A stretch of 64,000 bases of DNA from Mycobacterium sp. 1164985.4 (GCF_001668575.1 NZ_LZMD01000011.1:1-64000); one strand, 5' to 3'. Shown: positions 53,087 through 63,309, counted from the first letter of the stretch. Notes: generated by a model from the sequence alone, not told the origin. Made by a program: numbers and translations.

Positions 53087-54847
53087 TCAGCGGGCGCCGC
53101 GCACCAGCCGTCCCGGCCGGGCTCCGGTGTCGACCCCGTCGCGGCGCGTCACCACGCCGCTGACAATCGTCGCGGTGTACCCGGAGGCGCCCTGCACCAG
53201 CCGCTGGCCTCCAGCCGGGAGGTCATAGGCCATCCGCGCGGGATGCAATGTCAGCGCGTCCATGTCGATGACGTTGACGTCCGCCTTCTTCCCCACCTCG
53301 ATCACGCCGCGGTCGGACAGCCCGAACAGCCGCGCGGTGTCGTGGGACTGCTTGCGGACGACGTACTCCAGGGGCAGCTTCTCGCCGCGGTGACGGTCGC
53401 GCGCCCAATGCGTGAGCAGGAACGTGGGATACGAAGCGTCACAGATCATTCCGCAGTGCGCGCCGCCGTCGGACAGACCGACGACACCCGCCGGGTGCAG
53501 AAGCATCTCTCGGATCGCATCGTGATTGCCGTAGAAGTAGTTGTAGAACGGCAGCATCAGCATCGCGGTCGCATTGTCCTCGAGCATCAGGTCGTACAGC
53601 GTGGCGAGCGGATCCTCGCCGCGGTCGCTGGCGATCTTTTCGACGGTGCGCTCCACGGTCGGTTCGTAGTCCGGCGGATCGCCCAGCGCATAGACGCGTC
53701 CGAGCGAATGCTGTACGAGCGCGAACATGCCGTCGAACAACACGTTTGGATCGGCAGGCAGATCCTCGTCGGCCAGGATCGCAGACTTGACCGCCGGGTC
53801 GGCAAGGCGCGACGCCAACTCCTCACGGCCGCATTCGGCCTTCAGCGTGCGGAAGGTCGGGCGGTGGGTAAACGCGTGGTGGCCGGGGAAGCCGAACAGC
53901 ATGCCGAACGGACGCGCCGCGATCTGCGGATAGAGCTCGCTGCCCGCTGCATGCGCTTCCGCCGAGATGTCGAGTTGTTCGCGCCAGAGATCGGGCGCCG
54001 CATCGACCTGGATCATCCCGAACGAGATCGGACGGTCGATCTCGCGGGCCAGGCGCTTCATCCACTCCAGTTCTTTCTTCGGCGCGATGATGTCCTCGCC
54101 GGCGACGCCTTGGGGCGCCAACTCGAACACGGCCCGTCCGCCCGCGGCCATGGCACGGCCGAGGCCGAACAGTTCGTCTTCGGCGGCGAAGGTGCCGGGA
54201 ACAGGTTCGCCGTCGATGGCGCGATGGCCCAGCGTGCGTGACGTCGAAAAGCCCAGTGCGCCCGCCTCGATGCCCTCCTGCACCAGGCGCGCCATCGCCG
54301 CGATGTCCTCCGGCGTGGCGGGCTCGTTGCGGGCGCCGCGCTCCCCCATCGCATACGCGCGAACCGCGCCGTGGGCGATCTGACTGCCGACGTCGACGGC
54401 GAACTCCTTCTTCTCCACGGCATCGAGATATTCGGGATAGCTCTCCCACCCCCACGTGATGCCTTCGGTGAGCGCCGTGCCGGGAATGTCCTCGACGCCC
54501 TCCATCAGACCGATCAGCCAGTCCTCCCGACCCGGTCGCACCGGCGCGAATCCCACCCCGCAGTTGCCGGTCACCACGGTCGTCACACCGTGACCGCTGG
54601 ACGGCTCGAGCTTGCTGTCCCAGCTGACCTGCCCGTCGTAGTGGGTGTGGATGTCGACGAAACCGGGCGCGACGACTTTCCCCGTCGCGTCGATCGCCTC
54701 GGCGGCCTCACCCTCCAGCGCGGTGCCGCCCGGGCCGCGGCGACGAACCTCGACGATCCTGCCGTCCTTGATCCCGATGTCTGCCGTGAACCGGTCCGCC
54801 CCTGTGCCGTCGACGACGGTTCCGCCAGTGATCTTCAGGTCGAACAC
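53087..54847 (-). CDS. Amidohydrolase family 3 / D-aminoacylase-like enzyme
   Basis: The 586-residue metal-dependent hydrolase has [19 protein letters not shown] at the start, the metal-binding H-x-H in [28 protein letters not shown], and [21 protein letters not shown] near the C-terminus with the conserved Asp. The GTG at 54847 follows GGAGG. Relatives are D-aminoacylases and N-acyl-amino-acid deacylases, but many mycobacterial members have unknown substrates. It is divergent from a Rieske oxygenase across the palindrome at 54891. Confidence 0.88.
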   Translation of the reverse strand: MFDLKITGGTVVDGTGADRFTADIGIKDGRIVEVRRRGPGGTALEGEAAEAIDATGKVVAPGFVDIHTHYDGQVSWDSKLEPSSGHGVTTVVTGNCGVGFAPVRPGREDWLIGLMEGVEDIPGTALTEGITWGWESYPEYLDAVEKKEFAVDVGSQIAHGAVRAYAMGERGARNEPATPEDIAAMARLVQEGIEAGALGFSTSRTLGHRAIDGEPVPGTFAAEDELFGLGRAMAAGGRAVFELAPQGVAGEDIIAPKKELEWMKRLAREIDRPISFGMIQVDAAPDLWREQLDISAEAHAAGSELYPQIAARPFGMLFGFPGHHAFTHRPTFRTLKAECGREELASRLADPAVKSAILADEDLPADPNVLFDGMFALVQHSLGRVYALGDPPDYEPTVERTVEKIASDRGEDPLATLYDLMLEDNATAMLMLPFYNYFYGNHDAIREMLLHPAGVVGLSDGGAHCGMICDASYPTFLLTHWARDRHRGEKLPLEYVVRKQSHDTARLFGLSDRGVIEVGKKADVNVIDMDALTLHPARMAYDLPAGGQRLVQGASGYTATIVSGVVTRRDGVDTGARPGRLVRGAR

Positions 54848-54890
54848 GATTAGCCCTCCGCATCCAGGTATCAACCGCTAGTGTCGGGCA

Positions 54891-54907
54891 CTGTAACACC
54901 GTTACAG
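54891..54907. promoter_or_regulatory. 17-bp palindromic operator between amidohydrolase and Rieske gene
   Basis: CTGTAAC-ACC-GTTACAG is a perfect inverted repeat with 7-base arms, 35 bases before the Rieske GTG and 44 bases from the amidohydrolase start. It is the natural site for the TetR encoded just downstream of the Rieske gene, and one site could control both divergent genes. Confidence 0.65.
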
Positions 54908-54941
54908 AGGGCTTGGCGGCGACTTCGAAAGGACACCGTTC

Positions 54942-56288
54942 GTGACGCACACTGCGCAAGAAGTCCGGCGCGAAGACGCGATCGGCGTCCCGCCCGCACG
55001 ACCGACCCTGGTGCCCGCCGAGCGGTATTACTCTCCCTCGTTCGCGCAACTGGAGATCGAACGCATGTGGCCGAAGGTGTGGCAACTGGCGTGCACGGTC
55101 GACCACGTCGCGGAGCCCGGCGACTACTTCGAGTACCGCTGCGGGCCGTATTCGGTGCTGATCGTGCGCGGGGACGACGGTGTCCTGCGCGCGTTCCAGA
55201 ATGTGTGCAGGCACCGCGGCAACTCGCTGTGCTCCGGCTCTGGCGCGGGCCTGCGTGAACTGCGGTGCGGCTACCACGGGTGGACCTGGGACCTCGGTGG
55301 AGCGCTGCGGCGAGTGCCGAACCGCAAGGGATTCGGCGCACTGCAAATGTCCGAGCTGCCCCTCGTTCCGGTGGCCGTCGACGCTTGGGAGCGGCTGGTC
55401 TTCGTCAACCTGGACGTCGACGCGATGCCACTGCTCGACTACCTGGAGGAGATGCCCGCCGACGTGAAGTGGTGCGGGCTCGGCGACTTCCGCTGCTACG
55501 CCACTATGACGATCGAGGTGGACGCGAATTGGAAGACGATCGCCGACGGGTATAGCGAGACGTACCACATTCAGACCCTGCACCCCGAGCTGCACCGATG
55601 CATGGACGATGTCTATGCGCCGCAGACGATCTGGGGTCACACCGGAAAATCCGAACAGGTCTACGGAGTTCCGAGCCCGCATCTCAAACAGTCCCTGCGC
55701 GACGACGAAGTGTGGGACGCGTACGTGTGCACACAGGGCGCACTCATGGGCGTCGAAGAGGGCACACCACTACCCGAGGATCGTGAACCCGGCGCATCGG
55801 TGGCCGATGTGATCGCTGCCCGCACCCGCGCGTTCGCCGCCTCCAGGGGCGTCGACCTCGGCTGGGCGAACACCGACGAGGTCATGCGTCTGCACCAGTA
55901 CAACGTGTTCCCGAACATGACACTGCTGATGAACGCCGACCACCTCACGGTGATGACATCACACCCGGGGACCGACCCGGACCACGGCGAGTTGGTGATG
56001 CTGCTGTGGTCCCGGATGGCGCCCGGCGCACCCCGCACCAAGCCCGTAGACGTGCGGATGAGCGCCGACGAAGCACACCCCGGACTTGTGCTCACACAAG
56101 ATATTTCGGTGTTGTCAGGATTGCAGCGTGGTCTACATCAGCCGGGCTTCACGCATCTGACCCTGTCCAACGAGGAGCGTCGCGTGATCAACATGCACCG
56201 CAACCTCGAACGTTATCTCGACCTGCCCGAGTCTGACCGCATGACCGGGGGTGACCACGGTGCCGTCACAGCGCAGAACGACCGCTAG
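54942..56288 (+). CDS. Rieske oxygenase alpha subunit (locus 2)
   Basis: The 448-residue Rieske oxygenase has the cluster ligands in NVCRHRGNSLC and LRCGYHGWTWDLGG, and the catalytic iron site in DGYSETYHIQTLHPELH. AAAGGA precedes the GTG start. It is only distantly like the Rieske protein of the 28-31 kb operon. Its 3' end overlaps the downstream TetR gene by about 30 bases. Electron partners are not encoded here. The substrate is unknown, though its neighbours suggest a steroid-like or cyclic acid. Confidence 0.92.
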   Translation: MTHTAQEVRREDAIGVPPARPTLVPAERYYSPSFAQLEIERMWPKVWQLACTVDHVAEPGDYFEYRCGPYSVLIVRGDDGVLRAFQNVCRHRGNSLCSGSGAGLRELRCGYHGWTWDLGGALRRVPNRKGFGALQMSELPLVPVAVDAWERLVFVNLDVDAMPLLDYLEEMPADVKWCGLGDFRCYATMTIEVDANWKTIADGYSETYHIQTLHPELHRCMDDVYAPQTIWGHTGKSEQVYGVPSPHLKQSLRDDEVWDAYVCTQGALMGVEEGTPLPEDREPGASVADVIAARTRAFAASRGVDLGWANTDEVMRLHQYNVFPNMTLLMNADHLTVMTSHPGTDPDHGELVMLLWSRMAPGAPRTKPVDVRMSADEAHPGLVLTQDISVLSGLQRGLHQPGFTHLTLSNEERRVINMHRNLERYLDLPESDRMTGGDHGAVTAQNDR

Positions 56289-56895
56289 AGGCCAGGAGGC
56301 GGTCAGCGCCGACGTCATCCTCGACACCGCCGCCACGATGATCGAACTCCACGGCGTCGACAAATTCACCATGCGCGGGCTGGCCGAGCAGCTCGGCGTG
56401 GCGGTGACGTCGATCTACTGGCACGTCGGCGGCCGCGACAAGCTGCTCGACGGTCTCGTGGGCCGGTTACTCGACGAGATGGCGCATCTACCGGCCGTCG
56501 GCGACAACGCGGTGGATCGCATCGCGTCGCTTGCCCACGCTCAACGCCGGGCGCTGATCAGCAGGCAACATCTGCTTGCCATCGCGCATGAGCGGGACCA
56601 GACGCCGCGGTTGTTCCTGCCGGTTCAACGTGCCCTGGCGGCGCAGCTGGCCGAACTGGGGGTGACGGGCCACGACGCGGCGCTGGTGCTGCGTGCGATC
56701 GAGGTGCACGTCATTTCCTCTGCGGTGATGCAGTTCTCGGCCGTGCGTGGTGAGAAGCACGACGAGGAGGACCCCTCACTGTGGACCGACGATTGGCCCG
56801 ACAGGGCCCTCGTCGAGGCGCTACAGTCGCCGACCGACTACGACGCGGTGTTCGCGTACGGGTTGGAGGCGCTGCTGGCTCCGCTGCGGCGATGA
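56260..56895 (+). CDS. TetR-family regulator of the Rieske gene
   Basis: The 211-residue protein has an HTH (IELHGVDKFTMRGLAEQLG, then VAVTSIYWHVGGRDKLL) and a helical ligand domain. The GTG at 56260 follows GGGGG at proper spacing; another GTG lies nine bases earlier. It overlaps the end of the Rieske gene, so it is in its operon and probably represses it through the palindrome at 54891-54907. It is convergent with the OB-fold gene. Confidence 0.85.
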   Translation: MPSQRRTTARGQEAVSADVILDTAATMIELHGVDKFTMRGLAEQLGVAVTSIYWHVGGRDKLLDGLVGRLLDEMAHLPAVGDNAVDRIASLAHAQRRALISRQHLLAIAHERDQTPRLFLPVQRALAAQLAELGVTGHDAALVLRAIEVHVISSAVMQFSAVRGEKHDEEDPSLWTDDWPDRALVEALQSPTDYDAVFAYGLEALLAPLRR

Positions 56896-56899
56896 CCGG

Positions 56900-57310
56900 C
56901 TACGCGGGTGCGTAGCGCAGCATCGTCACGTCATGCTCGGGGTAGTCGAAGAACACCGGCCTGACCCGCATTCCGACTCTCAGCTCGTCGGGATCGACCT
57001 CGACCAGTTCGGTGGAAAAGCGCGGTCCCTCATCCCATTCGACGATCGCGAGCAGCTGGGGCACGGCGTCGGCGAAGTGTGGCCCGACGGGTCTGCGCGC
57101 CACCGTGTACGAGTACAGGGTCCCCATCCCCGAAATCTCACGCCACTCGAGATCATCGGCGAGGGTGCGTGGTGTCCGCACCCGCGGATAGAACACGTAG
57201 GTGTCCGACGACGGCGAGTACTGGATCACGATGCGGTGTTGGGCCAGCGCGTCCCAAAACGGCGCGGTAGTCGGCGTTTTGACTGGCATCGGCCGCTCGA
57301 AGGTCATCAT
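56900..57310 (-). CDS. OB-fold (DUF35) protein lacking the zinc ribbon cysteines
   Basis: The 136-residue protein is a DUF35 member by its OB-fold (GMGTLYSYTVARRPVGPHFAD, PQLLAIVEWDEGPRFSTELV, and MRVRPVFFDYPEHD). Where the zinc ribbon usually has two CxxC pairs it reads IQYSPSSDTYVFYPRVRTP, so the zinc site is lost. It follows the thiolase-like gene by two bases and probably forms a complex with it as a chaperone-like partner. Confidence 0.85.
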   Translation of the reverse strand: MMTFERPMPVKTPTTAPFWDALAQHRIVIQYSPSSDTYVFYPRVRTPRTLADDLEWREISGMGTLYSYTVARRPVGPHFADAVPQLLAIVEWDEGPRFSTELVEVDPDELRVGMRVRPVFFDYPEHDVTMLRYAPA

Positions 57311-57312
57311 CG

Positions 57313-58521
57313 TCAGTCTCCCTCGAGAATCAGGGCGGTCTGTTCGGACAGGATCCCGCCGTTACCGGACACGAACGCACGGTTGCAATCGGCCACCTGG
57401 GCCGCCTCGGCACGACCCATGATCTGGCGGGCGGCGTCGCACACGTGGTGCATCCCGCCCGCGAGGCCGGCCTGGCCGAATCCCAGCTGACCGCCGGCGG
57501 TGTTGAGAGGGAAGTCGCCGCGGAAAGTCAGGTCGTGATCGGCGACGAACTGCATTCCCTTTCCCTTCTCGCAGAAGCCCGCGTCCTCCAGCGAGAGCAG
57601 CACGGTGATCGTGTAGCAGTCGTAGATCGAGACCATGTCCATCTCGGCCCGCGTGAGATCGGTCATGCCGAAGGCGGTTTCGGCTGCCTCCGCCATCGGC
57701 GTGTGCAGAAGATCGGCTGCGTAGGTGGGGGTCTTGAACGGGACGTGTTCGCCGAAGCCCCTGATCCATACCGGCCGGTTGCGTGCCCGCTTGGCGACGT
57801 CCGCACTCGCGACGACCACCGCGGCGCCGCCGACACACGGCATCACGATCTCGAGCATGTGCAACGGGTCCGCGATGACGGGGCTGGCCAGAACCTCGTC
57901 GACGGTGAGCGGTTTGTCCTTCCAAATCGCGCCTTTGGTGTGATTGGCGTTGACCCGTTGGTCGACAACGATCTTGGCCATCGCCCGCTCGTCGTAACCG
58001 TAGACCGCGCCGTAGCGGGTGGCGACCTGGCCGTACGGCCCGTTCTGGCCGAGGTTGCCGTAAGGAATCTCGAACTCTGCCTGCGGAGACCCGTACTGAT
58101 TACTCGACGAGCCGAAGAACACCGCATCCACCAACGGCTTCGGCTTCTTCTCCGACATCGGCGTGATGTAGCGCGCGGGCAGGGCGCACAGCACGACGTC
58201 GCAGATCCCCAATTCGATCGCCGCCGCGGCCCGCCACACCATCGCGGCTGCGCTTGCACCGCCCAAATCGACCAGCTCGGCGAAATTGGCTCTCACACCC
58301 AGGTATTCGGCGATCGTCGACGGCACGAAGATCTCCGACTCCGCCAGATGCGATGTGACGATGCCGTTGACGAAATCGCCGGAGAGCCCGGCATCCGCGA
58401 GCGCCGCCGACCCCAGCTCGGCCCATTGCTCGAGGGTGAATGGCGCGGGGGCGGCCGTGTTCATCCGCTCGGGCGGGAGTTCGACATAACCGACGATCGC
58501 GGCTTCACCACGTAGTCCCAT
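57313..58521 (-). CDS. Thiolase-like protein (acetyl-CoA acetyltransferase/SCP-x type)
   Basis: The 402-residue thiolase fold has LGSAALADAGLSGDFVNGIV near the start, ELGICDVVLCALPARYI, AEMDMVSIYDCYTITVLLSL, NTAGGQLGFGQAGLAGGMH and SGNGGILSEQTALIL at the C-terminus, close to the GNGG element of SCP-x-type thiolases. The active Cys is not clear. It lies directly before the OB-fold gene and 19 bases after the acyl-CoA dehydrogenase, so the three form a beta-oxidation-like or aldol-cleavage unit. Confidence 0.87.
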   Translation of the reverse strand: MGLRGEAAIVGYVELPPERMNTAAPAPFTLEQWAELGSAALADAGLSGDFVNGIVTSHLAESEIFVPSTIAEYLGVRANFAELVDLGGASAAAMVWRAAAAIELGICDVVLCALPARYITPMSEKKPKPLVDAVFFGSSSNQYGSPQAEFEIPYGNLGQNGPYGQVATRYGAVYGYDERAMAKIVVDQRVNANHTKGAIWKDKPLTVDEVLASPVIADPLHMLEIVMPCVGGAAVVVASADVAKRARNRPVWIRGFGEHVPFKTPTYAADLLHTPMAEAAETAFGMTDLTRAEMDMVSIYDCYTITVLLSLEDAGFCEKGKGMQFVADHDLTFRGDFPLNTAGGQLGFGQAGLAGGMHHVCDAARQIMGRAEAAQVADCNRAFVSGNGGILSEQTALILEGD

Positions 58522-58540
58522 GCGTGTCCTTCCCGATTCG

Positions 58541-60754
58541 TTACCTGCGCGGAAGCCCGAGGATCATCTGGGCGATGATGTTGAGCTGAATCTCCTTGGT
58601 ACCTCCACCGATCAGTTCGGCGGGCACCCGCAGATACGGCTGCACGACGTCGGCGTCGGCGGCCATCGCCGACCTTCCCGCGGAGCCGAGAGTCGCCGGG
58701 AAGGTACGTCGCAGCAGCACGTTCATCGCGACCTTTGCGATGCTCGACGCCGGGCCCGAACCCTGTCCATCGAGCAGACGGATGGTCTCGCGCACGCCCA
58801 GTGCCTTGATCGCGTTGGCATATGCGTCGAGTTCGCCGAGTTCGCGCATGGTGTCGTCGCGGTTGGGTGTGGCGGTGGCCCGGCGCAGTGGTGCAGACCG
58901 GTCGTACTGCACGTAACCGCTGATCGCCGAACGCTCTTCGGCCATGGTGGCGATGGCCAGGGCCCAGCCTCCGGTCGGTTCGCCGAGCAGCATCTCGTCG
59001 GGGACGAAGACATCGTCGAGCCAGACCTCGTTGAACTCCTGTTCCCCGCTGGCATGTTTAATCGGCTGCACCTCGATTCCGGGCGAGCGCATGCCGACGA
59101 TGAAGTAGCCGATACCGCGGTGTTTCGGCACGGTCGGATCCGTTCGTGCCAATAGTGCGCCGTAGTCGGCCCGGTGTGCCGACGAGGTCCAGATCTTGTG
59201 CCCGTTGATGCGCCATCCGCCGTCGACCTTGGTCGCCCGAGTGGCCAGCGCGGCGAGATCGGAACCGGCCCCCGACTCGCTGAACAGCTGACACCACGCA
59301 AGCTCACCGCGTTGGGTGGGCGGGATCAGCCGTTGCTGCAAGTCTTTTGACCCGGCCTTGATCAGAGACGGCAGAATCCACTCGGCGATCCCCAGCGACG
59401 GTCGCGTCAGCGTCGGGCGCTTGTTGAACTCCTCGTCGATGATCAGTTGCTGCAGCGGGCTGGCCTCGATGCCCCAGGGCGGGGGCCAGTGAGGCGCGAT
59501 CAGCCCCGCTTCGGCGATCGCCGAGCGCTGCGGGCCGGTGGCGAAGTGCTCGTAGTCGCCTTGGCGGCCCTGGCCGTCGTTGCGTAGCGCCGCCGCGTTG
59601 TCGAGCGTTTCGGCGACGCCTGCGCGGAAGTCGGCCTCGGCGTCACCGAGGTCGACCGAGAAGTCGCGTTCGGTCGCGGCGGTCAGCTCGCCGAGCCGCC
59701 GGGCCCACCCATTCTTGTCACCGATCGACGCGGCGAGGCTGGTGGCACGCCGCCAGTACAGGTGCAGGTCGTGTTCCCACGTGAAACCGATGGCCCCGAA
59801 CATGGTCAGTGTGTCCAGCGCGAGGTCGGGGCACGGTATGACGGCCATCAGTGCGGCGCCCGCCGTGGCGATCGCCTGCTGGTCGATCGGTTCGGATGCC
59901 GCGCGCACCGCATCCCACGTGGCGGCGCTGGCGAGCTCGCTGTTGACCAGAAGCATTGCGGCGCTGTGCTGCAATGCCTGGAACGTGCCGATGAGCTTGC
60001 CGAACTGCTCGCGGGTGCGCAGGTGCGTGGTGGCGGCTTCGACACACCACTGCGTGATCCCGGCGGCCATGCTCGCGGTCAGCGCGGTGTTGAGGTATTC
60101 GGCACGGTCCGCGTCGATACCGGTGAGCGCGTCGGCCTTGGCAATCGGATAGCCGTCGAGCCGCAGCCTGCCGAGGTCCGTCAGCAGGTCCGTGCCCCCG
60201 ACGACTTCGACGACGGCCGAGGACTGCGTCGTTTCGACGACGGCCCAGACCTCGCCCCCGTCGTCGGTGGCCGCACAGATCAAAACCATTGTCGCCGTGC
60301 AGATCCCCGAAAGTAGATCAGAGTCACCCTCGATCAGCCACCGCTCGCCGTCGTCGCGGGCGATGAACGCTGAGGTGGTCGGCAGCGCGAGCGTGGCCAC
60401 CTGTCCCTCGGCAAGGCGGGTCAGCAACGCGTCGGCGGATTTCGTCGGCTCGGCCAGCAGCGCGACCGCACCCGTGGCCACCGTCGGCAGCAACGGACCC
60501 GGCAGCGACGTCTTGCCTGCCGCTTCGAGCACGCAGGCGGCGTCGAGAAGGGTGCCGCCCTGCCCGCCGTAGTCCTCCGGGAGGTGTACGGCGTGAAAGC
60601 CGTTGGCGGCGAAATCCTTCCACCACGTCGGCAGGTGACCCGCGGCGAGCAGGTCGAATGATTCGCGGGTGGCGGCCACCGGGGCTCGCCGCGCCGCGAA
60701 CTGCGCCACGGCGTCGCTGAGCTCCCGTTGCTCCGGGGTGAGGGCCAGGCTCAT
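58541..60754 (-). CDS. Two-domain (fused) acyl-CoA dehydrogenase
   Basis: The 737-residue protein has two acyl-CoA dehydrogenase units in one chain. The first (about 1-370) has GFHAVHLPEDYGGQGGTLLDA and TREQFGKLIGTFQALQHSAAML. The second (about 385-737) has WCQLFSESGAGSDLAALATR, TSSAHRADYGALLART, and GGGTKEIQLNIIAQMILGLP at the C-terminus. Steroid side-chain dehydrogenases often need two different subunits per active site; the fusion may do this in one protein. The ATG at 60754 overlaps the SDR stop (ATGA). Confidence 0.92.
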   Translation of the reverse strand: MSLALTPEQRELSDAVAQFAARRAPVAATRESFDLLAAGHLPTWWKDFAANGFHAVHLPEDYGGQGGTLLDAACVLEAAGKTSLPGPLLPTVATGAVALLAEPTKSADALLTRLAEGQVATLALPTTSAFIARDDGERWLIEGDSDLLSGICTATMVLICAATDDGGEVWAVVETTQSSAVVEVVGGTDLLTDLGRLRLDGYPIAKADALTGIDADRAEYLNTALTASMAAGITQWCVEAATTHLRTREQFGKLIGTFQALQHSAAMLLVNSELASAATWDAVRAASEPIDQQAIATAGAALMAVIPCPDLALDTLTMFGAIGFTWEHDLHLYWRRATSLAASIGDKNGWARRLGELTAATERDFSVDLGDAEADFRAGVAETLDNAAALRNDGQGRQGDYEHFATGPQRSAIAEAGLIAPHWPPPWGIEASPLQQLIIDEEFNKRPTLTRPSLGIAEWILPSLIKAGSKDLQQRLIPPTQRGELAWCQLFSESGAGSDLAALATRATKVDGGWRINGHKIWTSSAHRADYGALLARTDPTVPKHRGIGYFIVGMRSPGIEVQPIKHASGEQEFNEVWLDDVFVPDEMLLGEPTGGWALAIATMAEERSAISGYVQYDRSAPLRRATATPNRDDTMRELGELDAYANAIKALGVRETIRLLDGQGSGPASSIAKVAMNVLLRRTFPATLGSAGRSAMAADADVVQPYLRVPAELIGGGTKEIQLNIIAQMILGLPRR

Positions 60755-61752
60755 ACAGACTCCCTGCGAGGTGAGGTTCGAAAGAAGTGCGCGGCCGCGG
60801 CGATCGCGTCCGGGGTGGGCGACGGCTGCCAGCCCAGATCGCGGACCGCTTTCGAATGGTCCATCGGGGTCATGATGTGCATCAGCCGGATGTTCAGCGG
60901 GGTCAGCATGGTGTCGTGGCCGCGGAGCCGGGCGATCCAACTGCTGGGGTGACTCGCGGCGGCCATCACCGAGATCGGGATACGACGCCGCGGAGGCGCT
61001 ACCCCGACAGCGTCACAACCGGCTTCGAAGATCTCGCGTGCACTCATCCACCGCTCGGAGACGATGTAGCGCTCGCCGATCCGGCCGGACCGGCCCGCGA
61101 GGATCAAGGCACGCGCGGCGTCCTCGATGCCGACGGTCTCGCTCTCGAAGCCGTCGATGTAGAAGGGCATCTTGCCGCGCACGGCAGCCGAGAGCAGTCC
61201 ACCGTGAGGCGTCGGCAGCCAGTCCCCCGGCCCGTACGTGTTCGACACGCACATCGCGACGGCGGGCAGCGCCTTTTCAGCGCAGTACCGCAGCACCATT
61301 CGCTCGGCCTCCACGCGACTGCGAACGTAGGCGCCGCCGACGCCGAGCCAGTTGTGGGCGGTGGTTTCATCGGCCGGGCCGTCGGTGGAGCGACCGATCG
61401 TCGCGATCGAACTGGTGAACACGAAGCGATGCAGGTCAACTTCCGCCGCGATATCGAGCACTGCTTTCAGGCCGTCGACGTTGGTGCGCCACATCGGCGC
61501 CGGGTCGAGCAGCCACGGACGGGCGTCGACGACGCAGTAGTACACCTCGTCGCATCCGCGGATCGCCGCGCGCACGCTGTCCGGGTCGAATATGTCCCCG
61601 CGCCGGATGTCGACGGGCAACCCGTCGATGCCGCGGGTGGAACTGGTCGAGCGGATCAGCACCCGCACGTCATCGCCGCGGGCGACCAGTTGCTTGGTGA
61701 CATGCGACCCCAGGAAGCCGCTGGCGCCGATGACGAGCTTGGTGGGCGTCAC
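60751..61752 (-). CDS. NAD(P)-dependent extended SDR (3-beta-HSD/epimerase-like)
   Basis: The 333-residue protein has the N-terminal Rossmann motif [14 protein letters not shown]. The active-site segment reads [13 protein letters not shown], with Tyr present but Arg where the YxxxK lysine is expected. NTYGPGDW follows, as in extended SDRs. It probably oxidises a hydroxyl group on a steroid- or cholesterol-like ring or reduces a ketone. The GTG start has only a weak ribosome binding site. It opens the minus-strand operon and faces the TetR gene across a perfect palindrome. Confidence 0.85.
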   Translation of the reverse strand: MTPTKLVIGASGFLGSHVTKQLVARGDDVRVLIRSTSSTRGIDGLPVDIRRGDIFDPDSVRAAIRGCDEVYYCVVDARPWLLDPAPMWRTNVDGLKAVLDIAAEVDLHRFVFTSSIATIGRSTDGPADETTAHNWLGVGGAYVRSRVEAERMVLRYCAEKALPAVAMCVSNTYGPGDWLPTPHGGLLSAAVRGKMPFYIDGFESETVGIEDAARALILAGRSGRIGERYIVSERWMSAREIFEAGCDAVGVAPPRRRIPISVMAAASHPSSWIARLRGHDTMLTPLNIRLMHIMTPMDHSKAVRDLGWQPSPTPDAIAAAAHFFRTSPRRESV

Positions 61753-61786
61753 CGGTGGTCGGCCAATCTCGTCCCTCTCCGCTCAC

Positions 61787-61805
61787 ACGAGACGCAACGT
61801 CTCGT
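61787..61805. promoter_or_regulatory. 19-bp palindromic operator of the SDR/TetR divergent promoter
   Basis: ACGAGACG-CAA-CGTCTCGT is a perfect inverted repeat with 8-base arms. It lies 35 bases before the SDR GTG and 68 bases before the TetR ATG. It is the expected binding site for the TetR at 61874 and would control both the catabolic operon and the TetR/hydrolase pair. Confidence 0.7.
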
Positions 61806-61873
61806 CTTGCCAAAGATTAGGCAGTGCTGTCACCATCTGTAAAGCCGACCCCTGTCAGGAGCGGAGTCAACCG

Positions 61874-62446
61874 ATGGTCACCGAGGCGAAAGCGCCCCGC
61901 CGCCGCAACGAGCGGTCCAGGACGGCGATCATCTCAGCCACCAAAGAACTGCTGCTGCAGCGGGGTTTCGACGGGCTGAGCATCGAAGCCGTCGCGGCGC
62001 GCGCCGGTGTCGGCAAGCAGACGATCTACCGGTGGTGGCCGAGCCGTCCGGCTCTGGTCGCCGATGTGCTGCTCGAAGATGCGGACAGGATCCTCAAGCC
62101 GGTCGCCCACACCGACGACCTCGTGGCCGACCTGAGCAGTTGGTCCGTCAGCCTTGCCGCGACGCTCACAGGCGAACGGGGCAACGCCATGTTGCGGATC
62201 CTGACCGTCGCAGGGATCGAGCACGACGACGTCAAAGCGCGAATGCAGGCGGGCTTCAGCGTCCCGTTGCACGAGGGCGTCAAAGCGCGGTTCACGGCCG
62301 ACGGCCTCGATGATGCAACGTCGCACGCGGCGGCCGACGCCATCGTCGGCGGCATCGTCCACGCAATCCTCACTGAGGGACGATCGTTTCCCAGGAGCCG
62401 GGCCGAAGCGATCACACGAACCGTCATCGCCGGAGCATGCCGATGA
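61874..62446 (+). CDS. TetR-family regulator
   Basis: The 190-residue protein has the [23 protein letters not shown] followed by [16 protein letters not shown] and a C-terminal domain of the TetR_C type. GGAG lies seven bases before the ATG. It is coupled by ATGA to the hydrolase gene and divergent from the SDR operon, so it probably represses both. Confidence 0.88.
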   Translation: MVTEAKAPRRRNERSRTAIISATKELLLQRGFDGLSIEAVAARAGVGKQTIYRWWPSRPALVADVLLEDADRILKPVAHTDDLVADLSSWSVSLAATLTGERGNAMLRILTVAGIEHDDVKARMQAGFSVPLHEGVKARFTADGLDDATSHAAADAIVGGIVHAILTEGRSFPRSRAEAITRTVIAGACR

Positions 62447-63309
62447 CCGCTTCCCCGAACGTCTTTCGTGTGTCGGGCAGCGACGGGCTGACGATCGTCG
62501 CCGACCGGATCGGCGATCCGACAGCACCGGCAGTGGTGTTCTTGCACGGCGGTGGACAGACGCGGCGCTCTTGGGGCCGGGCCGCCGCCGCGGTCGCCGA
62601 GCGCGGATGGCAGGCCGTCACCGTGGATCTGCGGGGCCACGGCGAGTCGGACTGGTCCTCCGACGGCGACTACCGGGTCGTCAGCTTCGCCGAAGACGTT
62701 CTGAAGGTGCTCGCGGAACTGCCGGCGAAACCCGTACTGGTAGGGGCGTCGCTTGGCGGCATCACGACGATGATCCTCGCCGGTGAACTCGCGCACGGCA
62801 CGGTCCGCGCGGTAGTGCTGGTCGACATCGTGCCGGACATGGACCCGTCCGGCGCCTCACGCATCCACGACTTCATGGCCGATCGGATGGAGTCGGGGTT
62901 CGAGTCGCTCGACGAGGTCGCGGACATGATCGCCGAGTACAACCCGCACCGGCCCAGGCCGAAGGATCTCGACGGGCTCCGGACGAATCTTCGTGAGCGC
63001 GACGGACGGTGGTACTGGCACTGGGATCCGAAGTTCATCGACGGAACGGCCGCGTCCCCACCCATCGAAGTGACCGAAGTCGACCGGATGAATGCCGCGG
63101 TGGCGTCGATTCTGCGTGACGGTGTGCCGGTGCTTCTCGTGCGGGGCCAGATGAGCGACCTCGTCACCGAGGACCGTGCCCAAGAGTTCATCGGCCGCTT
63201 CCCGGAGATCGAGTTCGTCGACGTCGGCGGCGCTGGGCATATGGTCGCCGGCGACCGCAACGACCTCTTCGCCGAGGCGGTCGTCGATTTCGTCATCCGC
63301 CGCGGCTAG
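62443..63309 (+). CDS. Alpha/beta-hydrolase fold enzyme
   Basis: The 288-residue protein has the oxyanion element [26 protein letters not shown], the nucleophile elbow [11 protein letters not shown], an acidic residue ([10 protein letters not shown]) and the catalytic His in [12 protein letters not shown]. The start ATG at 62443 overlaps the TetR stop and has GGAG seven bases upstream; an ATG at 62437 is in the same frame. It probably hydrolyses an ester, lactone or C-C bond of a compound in the adjacent pathway. Confidence 0.88.
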   Translation: MTASPNVFRVSGSDGLTIVADRIGDPTAPAVVFLHGGGQTRRSWGRAAAAVAERGWQAVTVDLRGHGESDWSSDGDYRVVSFAEDVLKVLAELPAKPVLVGASLGGITTMILAGELAHGTVRAVVLVDIVPDMDPSGASRIHDFMADRMESGFESLDEVADMIAEYNPHRPRPKDLDGLRTNLRERDGRWYWHWDPKFIDGTAASPPIEVTEVDRMNAAVASILRDGVPVLLVRGQMSDLVTEDRAQEFIGRFPEIEFVDVGGAGHMVAGDRNDLFAEAVVDFVIRRG

